This document shows positions 58,156 through 64,000 of a stretch of 64,000 nucleotides of DNA, piece after piece. Numbering within the stretch: the first letter of the stretch is position 1; each line of letters begins with the position of its first letter. The notes beneath the pieces are model-generated. The model was given only the letters and a program-made list of their open reading frames with translations, was not told the DNA's origin and ran no database searches. The stretch comes from Streptomyces blattellae (lineage in GTDB: Bacteria; Actinomycetota; Actinomycetes; Streptomycetales; Streptomycetaceae), in assembly GCF_009709555.1 (NCBI RefSeq), contig NZ_WJBG01000112.1, forward strand, positions 124,001 through 188,000, read 5' to 3'. A program made the position numbers and the translations under genes.

Positions 58156-58752
58156 ATGGCACCGCGCATCCTGCTGGCCCGGCACGGACAGACGGAGTGG
58201 TCGCTGTCCGGCAGACACACCGGCAGGACCGACGTCCCTCTGCTGGAGGAGGGCCGCCGCGGCGCCAAGCTGCTCGGCGAGCGGCTGCACCGGGCGCCGT
58301 ACGACGGTCTTGCCGGCGTCGAGGTGCGCACCAGCCCGCTGGCACGCGCGCGTGAGACATGCGAACTGGCCGGGTTCGGGGAACGCGCGCGTGCCTGGGA
58401 CGTGCTCATGGAGTGGGACTACGGCGCGTACGAGGGCATGACTCCCGACGAGATCCAGGCCGGCCGGCCCGGCTGGCTGATCTGGCGGGACGGGGTGCCC
58501 GAGGGGGAGAGCCTCGCCGAGGTGGCGGCCCGCGCGGACGAGGCCGTCGCCTGGGCGCGGGCGGCGGACCGGGATGTGCTGGTCTTCGCCCACGGGCACA
58601 TCCTGCGGTCCATCGGCGCGCGATGGCTGGGCCTGCCGCTCGATTTCGCGACGCGGATACGGCTCAACCCGACATCGCTGTCGGTGCTGGGGTGGGCGTA
58701 CGGGGAGCCGGCGATCGAGAGCTGGAACGACCTGGGGCACCTGGGCGGGTAG
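58156..58752 (+). CDS. Histidine phosphatase family protein
   Basis: A 198-residue phosphoglycerate-mutase-like phosphatase. [21 protein letters not shown] carries the catalytic [28 protein letters not shown] (general acid Glu) and [19 protein letters not shown] (second His) complete the site. Intact catalytic residues; substrate unknown, probably a small phosphate ester. It has its own promoter region and is convergent with the XRE-TPR gene. Confidence 0.92.
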   Translation: MAPRILLARHGQTEWSLSGRHTGRTDVPLLEEGRRGAKLLGERLHRAPYDGLAGVEVRTSPLARARETCELAGFGERARAWDVLMEWDYGAYEGMTPDEIQAGRPGWLIWRDGVPEGESLAEVAARADEAVAWARAADRDVLVFAHGHILRSIGARWLGLPLDFATRIRLNPTSLSVLGWAYGEPAIESWNDLGHLGG

Positions 58753-58790
58753 AGCAGCCTGCGTCGCCGCTCATGCCGTACGGTCGCCGC

Positions 58791-60248
58791 TCATGCCGTA
58801 CGCGGGAGCGACGCGTGTCTCTCCAGGAAGGCCGACACCTCCGAGGCGCGGCGGTGCGGGAGCAGCACGCGCGCGGTTCCGGCCAGCATCGTCTGGATCC
58901 GTGACGACTGGACCTCGCCCAGGAGGTCCAGGACACGCATGCCGGCCAGGGCCGCCTCGTCGGGGTAGCCGCCGCGGGCCAGGTCGTCGGCCAGTTCGGC
59001 GGTGTAGAGGGCGATGTTGCGGGTGAAATGGGGGTTCTGGAGCTGGGCCGCGCGCCGGGCGTGGCGGGCCGCGCGGGGCCAGTCGCCCAGGGTGGACCAG
59101 CACTGCGCCTCCAGGCCCTCCAGTTCGGCCTCACCGTAGAAGCTCATCCACTCGGGGTCGCCGGCCGAGGGGCCGCGCTCGTAGAGGGCCTGTGCGCGGG
59201 CGAGCGACCGCTCGCAGCCGGTGCGGTCGGCGAGCCCCGCCCAGCCGCCCGCCTCACGCAGCGCGAGCAGCGACATCAGGCGCGCGGAACCCAGGGGGCG
59301 TGCGACCCGCTGTGCGGCCTGCGCCGCGCGCAACGCCTCCCGCGGCCGTCCCGCGTCCCGCGCGAGGAACGCCGTGTTACAGAAGGCGTGCGCCTCAAGG
59401 CCCGGGTCGCCGGACATCCGGGCGGTCGCGAGCGCCTCCGCGTAGTGCGAGCGTGCGTCGTCGAACCGGCCCGAGTCATGGGCCAGCCAGCCCACCGAGA
59501 TGGCCAGTTCACCGGCGCCCGAGTGCAGGCGGTCGGCGGTCGTCTGCCGGGTGGCGCCGGCGTCGAGCAGCGCGTACGCGGCGCGCAGCGGGGCCGCCGC
59601 ACGCCGGTAGAGGCCGTCCGCGCCGTGCCGGTCGTCGAGCAGCCGGATTCTGCGCACGGCTTCCTCCACGGCGTCCGCCTCGCTCGCTCCGGAGCGGCGG
59701 GCCGGACGCTGGGCGGCCGTGGCGTCGACGGCGAGCCCGATGGGGCCCAGGGCGGCGGCCACCGTGGCGCCACCGCCGGTCATGAATGCGCGACGTAGCA
59801 CGTCGCTCTCCTCGTGGTTCTCGTGGTTCCCGTGCGTCTCGTACGGGTTCTGCGGGTTCTGCGGGTCATACGGCTCGTACGCCCCTTCCGTCTCAACCGG
59901 CCCGTGCGCCGGGCTTGTGGTGTGCGAGGGGGGCGTGTCATCGGGGTTGCGCGCCCCGCGTCCGCGTACGGATGTGCGGGGCGCGAAGCCGAGGTCGGCG
60001 AGCGTGCGGCCGGGGAACATGTGCAGGAACACCCGTTCGTACGCGTAGTTGGGGCAGCGGATCTCACCCGCCTCGACCCGACCGATGTAGCGCGCGTCAC
60101 AGCTGACCTGCTCACCGATCTCGCGGGCGGCCCGCCGGACCGCCGCGGCGAACTCGGCCGGCGAGCGCTGGGCGCGCAACTGCCGGAACGCGAGATTCGG
60201 CCGCGGTGGCCGGGGGGACTGAGACGAGGTCACTGTTGACGACGCCAT
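58791..60248 (-). CDS. XRE-TPR regulator (NsdA-like family)
   Basis: A 485-residue protein. An N-terminal DNA-binding-like domain (FRQLRAQRSPAEFAAAVRRA, SCDARYIGRVEAGEIRCP, residues about 14-75) is followed by a disordered Asn/Pro/His/Glu linker with short repeats (PQNPQNPYETHGNHENHEES). An RRAFMTGGGATVAAAL patch that looks like an export-type motif but is internal comes next. The last 300 residues are tetratricopeptide-like repeats (RSHYAEALATARMSGDPGLEAHAFCNTAFLARDAG). Streptomyces has several such regulators affecting development and antibiotics (NsdA is one). The ligand and targets are unknown. Confidence 0.85.
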   Translation of the reverse strand: MASSTVTSSQSPRPPRPNLAFRQLRAQRSPAEFAAAVRRAAREIGEQVSCDARYIGRVEAGEIRCPNYAYERVFLHMFPGRTLADLGFAPRTSVRGRGARNPDDTPPSHTTSPAHGPVETEGAYEPYDPQNPQNPYETHGNHENHEESDVLRRAFMTGGGATVAAALGPIGLAVDATAAQRPARRSGASEADAVEEAVRRIRLLDDRHGADGLYRRAAAPLRAAYALLDAGATRQTTADRLHSGAGELAISVGWLAHDSGRFDDARSHYAEALATARMSGDPGLEAHAFCNTAFLARDAGRPREALRAAQAAQRVARPLGSARLMSLLALREAGGWAGLADRTGCERSLARAQALYERGPSAGDPEWMSFYGEAELEGLEAQCWSTLGDWPRAARHARRAAQLQNPHFTRNIALYTAELADDLARGGYPDEAALAGMRVLDLLGEVQSSRIQTMLAGTARVLLPHRRASEVSAFLERHASLPRTA

Positions 60249-60534
60249 GGCCGGGTCCTCTCGTGCGAACCGTCGAACCATGCCGGAAACAGGGCTGGTT
60301 GGCCGTGTGGCACCCTGTGTCCGGCGGGCAAGAACGTACCTGCTGTGTCGGAGCCGCTACGCAGTGTTTGGCTACAAACCGGATATCTCATCCGTGATCT
60401 GCCATGAACTGCCATCCTTTGCGGCGGACTTCCCGCGTAGCCGTTGACGCGACGCCGCGTTGGACTCTGTGGACCGGGAGCCGCCCGACTCCCGACCCGC
60501 TCGTCCTAGAAGGGGTTCCGTGGTGGAGGCCGGG

Positions 60535-61026
60535 ATGGAGACCAGCCAGAGCGTCGAAGCGCGTATGCCGTGCGTACCGAGTGCCGCGGTGACGACGGCG
60601 GGACACGCGCCGACTCCGGATGGCAGCGCGACGCCGTTCGACGCAGCCCCAGACCCAGACTCAGCCCCGGACGCAGACGCGGATGGATGCGAGCTGGTGA
60701 CCGTGCCGGCTCGGCAGGGGCTGGAGGCGGTGGACATTCTGCGGCGGGGCGCCGGGGACGCGGTGGGGCCGGTGCTGCACGACGACGGCTGCGACACCCT
60801 GGGCTTCCTGGTGCCGGCCGGGACCGCGGCGGGATGGGACGTCCCGGGGAGCACGTGTACGGAGACGGACGGGCGAGGGTCGTGCCTCAGCCCTGAGCCG
60901 CCGATGGAGGGCTCCGACTGGCTGCTGCCGCCCGGTGAGGCCGACCTCGCGACGGATCCTGCGGTGCTGCGGGCGGCGCTGGGGGAGGCGGCGCGGTTGA
61001 TCGAGGCGGCGGACAACCGTCGGTGA
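60535..61026 (+). CDS. Hypothetical protein, acidic
   Basis: A 163-residue acidic protein. The first 50 residues are Ala/Pro/Asp-rich and disordered. The core begins GCELVTVPARQGLEAVDILRRGA and continues AVGPVLHDDGCDTLGFLVPAGTAAGWDVPGS, ending with a helix DPAVLRAALGEAARLIEAADNR. Five cysteines are present. GTGGAGG precedes ATG 60535. The core resembles the bifunctional DNA primase/polymerase-like or BN159-type hypotheticals that often neighbour XRE-TPR genes in Streptomyces, but I cannot assign it. It is divergent from the XRE-TPR regulator, a likely functional partner. Confidence 0.72.
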   Translation: METSQSVEARMPCVPSAAVTTAGHAPTPDGSATPFDAAPDPDSAPDADADGCELVTVPARQGLEAVDILRRGAGDAVGPVLHDDGCDTLGFLVPAGTAAGWDVPGSTCTETDGRGSCLSPEPPMEGSDWLLPPGEADLATDPAVLRAALGEAARLIEAADNRR

Positions 61027-61113
61027 CGGGCGTTTCGGCCCCGACTCACGTTCGCTTGATCCTGACCGTCGGTTGTGGCTGGTGCGGGGGTGGGTCGCGC
61101 CCCACGGCGCTTG

Positions 61114-61145
61114 CGGGGTGCCGCCTGCGCCCACCCGTGCCGCCC
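61114..61145. repeat. Dispersed repeat, copy B
   Basis: An inverted copy of 52233-52264 with 31 of 32 bases matching. It lies in the 310-bp gap before the spermidine-synthase-like gene, which otherwise holds only G-rich tandem sequence. Confidence 0.75.
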
Positions 61146-61253
61146 TGGGCGGCACGAATGCCCGCAGGCTGGGTGGTGGGGGCCCGCGGCTGGGTGGGTG
61201 TGGGCCTGAGACTGTGTGCGTTGCGGGGCCCGCGGCTGTGTGGGTGCGGGTTC

Positions 61254-61316
61254 GCAGGCTGGGCGGGTGGGGGCCTGCAGGCTGGGCGGGTGGGGGCCTG
61301 CAGGCTGGTGGGGGCG
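61254..61316. repeat. 23-bp tandem repeat
   Basis: GCAGGCTGGGCGGGTGGGGG plus CCT at 61254-61276 and 61277-61299, then a partial copy. It lies immediately upstream of the leaderless-type promoter at 61325. Confidence 0.85.
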
Positions 61317-61324
61317 GCTGGGCC

Positions 61325-61330
61325 GATAAT
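61325..61330 (+). promoter_or_regulatory. -10 element of a leaderless gene
   Basis: GATAAT ends 6 nt before ATG 61337, so transcription should start at or next to the A of the start codon. No ribosome site is present. Confidence 0.6.
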
Positions 61331-61336
61331 GGTGCA

Positions 61337-62206
61337 ATGGGAAAGTCCAGGAACTCGCGGCGCCGTGGGGCGGGTGATGCGGCCGTCGTCGAGGCCGTCG
61401 ACGGAGGACTGGCCGAGCTCATACCCGATCGGGACCGGACCCGGGGCTGGACGTTGCTCATCGACGGGGCGCCGCAGTCGTATGTGGACCTGGACGACCC
61501 CGCTCATCTCTCCTTCGAGTACCAGCGGCGGCTGGGTCACGTCGTCGACCTCGTCGCCCCGCCCGGCAGCCCCGTTCACGTCGTGCATCTCGGCGGTGGG
61601 GCGCTGACGCTGGCGCGCTATGTCGCGGCCACCCGGCCCCGGTCGACCCAGCAGGTCGTCGAGCGGGACGCCACCCTCGTACAACTGGTGCGCAGGCAGC
61701 TCCCGTTGGAGCCGGGAGCCCGTATCCGGGTGCGGTCCGCGGACGCTCGGGAAGGGCTTGCCAAGGTGCCCGACGGGTGGGCCGACCTGGTCGTGGCCGA
61801 CGTGTACAGCGGGGCCCGCACGCCCGCTCATCTGACCTCGACGGAGTTCCTCGACGGGGTACGCAGGGCGCTCCGGCCGGGTGGCTGGTACGCCGCCAAC
61901 CTCGCGGACGGACCCCCGCTGGCCCATCTGCGGGGCCAGGTCGCCACCGCGTCCGCCCGCTTCGCCCAGCTCGCACTGGTGGCCGACCCGACGGTGCTGC
62001 GCGGCAAACGGTTCGGCAACGCCGTCCTCGTAGCCTCCGACCACCCCCTCCCGATCCCCGAACTCACCCGCCGCGCCGCCTCCGACCCCCACCCCGGCCG
62101 CGTAGAACACGGCAAGCCCCTGACCGACCTCACCGGCGGAGCCACCCCGGTCACGGACGCGGTGGCGGTCGCCTCACCGGTACCCCCGCCTTCCGTATTC
62201 CGCTGA
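61337..62206 (+). CDS. Spermidine-synthase-like protein
   Basis: A 289-residue protein with the spermidine synthase/SAM-type Rossmann fold. VHVVHLGGGALTLARYVAA is the nucleotide loop, VVERDATLVQLVRRQLPL the acidic loop binding the cofactor ribose, and DLVVADVYSGARTPAHLTSTEFL the region after strand 4. The characteristic active-site Asp of true polyamine synthases (in the D-x-x-x-G-P string) is not seen, so it may be a fused-type or inactive homologue; Streptomyces has several. Probably translated from a leaderless mRNA. Confidence 0.85.
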   Translation: MGKSRNSRRRGAGDAAVVEAVDGGLAELIPDRDRTRGWTLLIDGAPQSYVDLDDPAHLSFEYQRRLGHVVDLVAPPGSPVHVVHLGGGALTLARYVAATRPRSTQQVVERDATLVQLVRRQLPLEPGARIRVRSADAREGLAKVPDGWADLVVADVYSGARTPAHLTSTEFLDGVRRALRPGGWYAANLADGPPLAHLRGQVATASARFAQLALVADPTVLRGKRFGNAVLVASDHPLPIPELTRRAASDPHPGRVEHGKPLTDLTGGATPVTDAVAVASPVPPPSVFR

Positions 62207-62222
62207 ACGCCGGTGCGGTACA

Positions 62223-62240
62223 GCGCCCCGCAAGGGGCGC
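62223..62240. terminator. 7-bp-stem GCAA hairpin within a common intergenic element
   Basis: GCGCCCC (62223-62229), GCAA loop, GGGGCGC (62234-62240). The following 60 bp (GGGGCTGTATCGATATGCGG and CTCCGCCGCG) belong to a short element that I recall as widely dispersed in Streptomyces intergenic DNA. It terminates the genes converging at 62206 and 62325. Confidence 0.75.
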
Positions 62241-62324
62241 GGGGCTGTATCGATATGCGGCTCCGCCGCGCGGGCGCGAGCAACCACCGAGCACCCGCAG
62301 GCGAAACCACTCCAACCGGCGGAG

Positions 62325-62840
62325 CTAATACGTTCCGATCTCCACCCGAGGCGCACTGTCGTGCCACGTACAGAACACCGAGACCCGATCCGCACCCTGC
62401 GCGAACTCCACCCGGATCCACGTCTCCGTCTTCCACACCTGCATCGACCACCCGGCGGCGGGCGAAGCCGACACCAGCGTGGCGGAGGTCTCGCCCAGGT
62501 CGAAGACCGCACGCCCGCCCTCGGTGGCGTAGCTCTTGATCCGGCCGGAGGCGGTGGGGGACGGGCTGGGGGCTTTCGGCGGCGTCTTCGTGGGCGCCGC
62601 GCTCGGCTCGCGGGGCGCCGGCGGCTTGCTCGACGGGCCGCGCGTCGGCTCGGCCCGTGCCGTCGGGGAGGCGAGCGGCCTCGACTCCTGTGTGGTCGCG
62701 TCGCCGGACGTGATGGGCAGGGCGCGCGGCGGGTCGTACGCCGTGCCGGTCATCACCGTATGGACACCCCACCACGACAACGTGACCGCCGCGCCCGTGG
62801 CGAGCGTCCACGCCAGTACGTGTAGGAGACCTCTGCGCAT
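62325..62840 (-). CDS. Membrane-anchored hypothetical protein
   Basis: A 171-residue protein with one N-terminal membrane segment (LLHVLAWTLATGAAVTLSWWGVHTV), a Pro/Ser/Thr/Lys-rich extracellular spacer (about 45-105), and a small beta domain (RAVFDLGETSATLVSASPAAGWSMQVWKTE and WIRVEFAQGADRVSVFCTWHD) with one cysteine. I recognise no family. ATG 62840 begins a clean signal-anchor; upstream in-frame codons look random. It is divergent from the response regulator, so it may be co-controlled. Confidence 0.78.
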   Translation of the reverse strand: MRRGLLHVLAWTLATGAAVTLSWWGVHTVMTGTAYDPPRALPITSGDATTQESRPLASPTARAEPTRGPSSKPPAPREPSAAPTKTPPKAPSPSPTASGRIKSYATEGGRAVFDLGETSATLVSASPAAGWSMQVWKTETWIRVEFAQGADRVSVFCTWHDSAPRVEIGTY

Positions 62841-62950
62841 CGCGGGCCATACTGCCTCACGCGTCCCACCGGTGTCGCCCGGCCGCACCCCGCCTGGAGT
62901 TATCCACAGGCGCCGGACCGGTGTCCATCGCATGGCGTACGGTGCGGCGC

Positions 62951-63655
62951 ATGGCAAGTGTGCTCGTGGTCGAGGACGACCAGTTCGTACGCTCGGCCCT
63001 CATCCGGCATCTGACCGATGCCGCGCACACCGTGCGCAGCGTCGGCACCGCGCTTGAGGCGCTGCGCGAGGTCGCCCATTTCCGTTTCGACGTGGTCATC
63101 CTCGACCTCGGCCTGCCCGATCTGGACGGGGCCGAGGCGCTGAAGATGCTGCGCGGCATCACCGACATCCCGGTGATCATCGCCACCGCGCGGGACGACG
63201 AGACGGAGATCGTGCGGCTGCTGAACGCGGGCGCGGACGACTACCTGACCAAGCCGTTCTCGGTCGACCACCTCTCCGCCCGGATGGCCGCGGTGCTACG
63301 GCGCTCCCGTGCGGCGGGGGGTGAGGCGCCGCCGTCCACCGTGCTCCGCGTCGGCGGGCTGACCGTGGACCCGCTGCGCCGCCAGGCCGAACTGGACGGC
63401 GTACGCCTCGACCTGACTCGGCGCGAGTTCGACCTGCTCGCCTTTCTGGCCGGGCGGCCCGGTGTCGTCGTACCGCGCAGGGAACTGCTCGCCGAGGTGT
63501 GGCAGCAGTCGTACGGCGACGACCAGACCATCGACGTCCATCTGTCGTGGCTGCGCCGGAAGCTGGGGGAGACGGCGGCGCGGCCGCGTTATCTGCACAC
63601 CCTGCGCGGGGTCGGCGTGAAGCTGGAGCCACCGGGGGCGGAGCCGCCGCCATGA
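62951..63655 (+). CDS. OmpR-family response regulator
   Basis: A 234-residue two-component regulator. The receiver domain (about 1-118) has the acidic pair in VEDD, the phosphorylated Asp in VVILDLGLPDLDG, Thr in IIATARDD and Lys in YLTKPF. The C-terminal winged helix binds DNA (TRREFDLLAFLAGRPGVVVPRRELL, TIDVHLSWLRRKLGE, YLHTLRGVGVKL). No strong ribosome site is seen before ATG 62951. The kinase gene overlaps its stop by 4 bp. Confidence 0.93.
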   Translation: MASVLVVEDDQFVRSALIRHLTDAAHTVRSVGTALEALREVAHFRFDVVILDLGLPDLDGAEALKMLRGITDIPVIIATARDDETEIVRLLNAGADDYLTKPFSVDHLSARMAAVLRRSRAAGGEAPPSTVLRVGGLTVDPLRRQAELDGVRLDLTRREFDLLAFLAGRPGVVVPRRELLAEVWQQSYGDDQTIDVHLSWLRRKLGETAARPRYLHTLRGVGVKLEPPGAEPPP

Positions 63656-64000
63656 GGTGGGCACTGGTCAAGGTCTCGCTGGCGGTCACCGCCATGGTCG
63701 TCGTCGCCTTCGCGGTGCCGCTCGGCCTCGTCATCAAGGAGATGGCCCGCGACCGCGCGTTCTCCAATGCAGAGCGGGAGGCCGCGGCCGTCGCCCCGGC
63801 GCTGTCCATCACCACAGAGCGCGACCAGCTCGAACGGGTCGTCGCCGCCGCGGGCTCGGACGCCGGGATGGCCGTGCACATACCGGCCTCCGACGGTGCC
63901 GCCGCCGTCGGCCTGGGCAAGCAGCGTGCCGCCGACGAGGACATCGCGACCGTTCGGAGGCTGGGCCGCGCCTCCACCACCGAGGTGCCCGGCGGCTCCA
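63652..64000 (+). CDS. Sensor histidine kinase, 5' part only
   Basis: The window ends after 116 codons. The visible part has an N-terminal membrane segment (VKVSLAVTAMVVVAFAVPLGLVI) and the start of an extracellular sensor domain (REAAAVAPALSITTERDQLERVVAAA). The catalytic domains lie beyond the window. The ATGA overlap with the response regulator marks it as the cognate kinase. The signal is unknown. Confidence 0.85.
   Translation, partial: MRWALVKVSLAVTAMVVVAFAVPLGLVIKEMARDRAFSNAEREAAAVAPALSITTERDQLERVVAAAGSDAGMAVHIPASDGAAAVGLGKQRAADEDIATVRRLGRASTTEVPGGS

Overview
The window is high-GC DNA with strong third-position GC bias. It carries a complete cslA-glxA-cslZ glycan locus, class E and class F sortases, an AA10 oxygenase behind a DasR-type element, a PAS-GGDEF-EAL protein, in-frame TTA (bldA-type) codons in a regulator, and many short leaders. 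All of this points to a Streptomyces chromosome. From memory, the order of the csl genes, the AA10 gene, an Ehu-type transporter and the c-di-GMP gene resembles the S. coelicolor SCO28xx region, so most of the window looks like core chromosome with small accessory patches.

Region by region. 0-9.6 kb: a frameshifted acetyltransferase, an AraC regulator with two TTA codons, a small secreted protein, a methionine aminopeptidase/XRE divergent pair with a shared operator, a DHFR-like reductase, a SEC-C/TPR protein, a highly repetitive Pro/His secreted protein, a GH30 glycosidase and a class E sortase. 9.7-18.7 kb: an alpha/beta hydrolase, a YidC-type insertase, a methyltransferase, an FAH-family enzyme, an F420/LLM oxidoreductase, a UPF0303-Gfo/Idh/MocA pair and a ROK regulator with a 27-bp palindromic operator. 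18.8-22.2 kb: surface proteins and a class F sortase. 22.5-28.8 kb: a GAF-ANTAR regulator and cslZ/glxA/cslA, the hyphal-tip beta-glucan machinery. 29-33.9 kb: an NlpC/P60 protein, an SPFH-type protein and an AA10 LPMO, flanked by tRNA-Lys genes.

34-45.9 kb holds an apparent catabolic region. It has an IclR regulator, an EhuABCD-type ABC importer and a DUF3830 protein, then after about 3 kb of unrelated or decayed genes an amidase, a 2-hydroxyacid dehydrogenase and two maleate-isomerase/EutA-like enzymes. 46-51 kb has a 75-bp minisatellite, a luciferase-like oxidoreductase, the c-di-GMP enzyme and a secreted HExxH peptidase. 52-57 kb contains the most novel-looking unit: a translationally coupled three-gene operon encoding a Cas4/AddB-like PD-(D/E)XK nuclease with a cysteine cluster, a 529-residue protein of unknown fold, and an SF1 helicase, with a decayed copy of the helicase 3' end beside it. 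57-64 kb has a PAP2 phosphatase, a histidine phosphatase, an XRE-TPR regulator, a spermidine-synthase-like protein with a probably leaderless mRNA, and a two-component system cut by the window end.

Three identical tRNA-Lys(CUU) genes lie on the minus strand at 29.3, 33.9 and 51.5 kb; the last two also share about 105 bp of 3' flank full of hairpins. Tandem repeats (9 to 112 bp units) are unusually common between genes. All assignments come from reading the sequence and from family knowledge; no database search was run.
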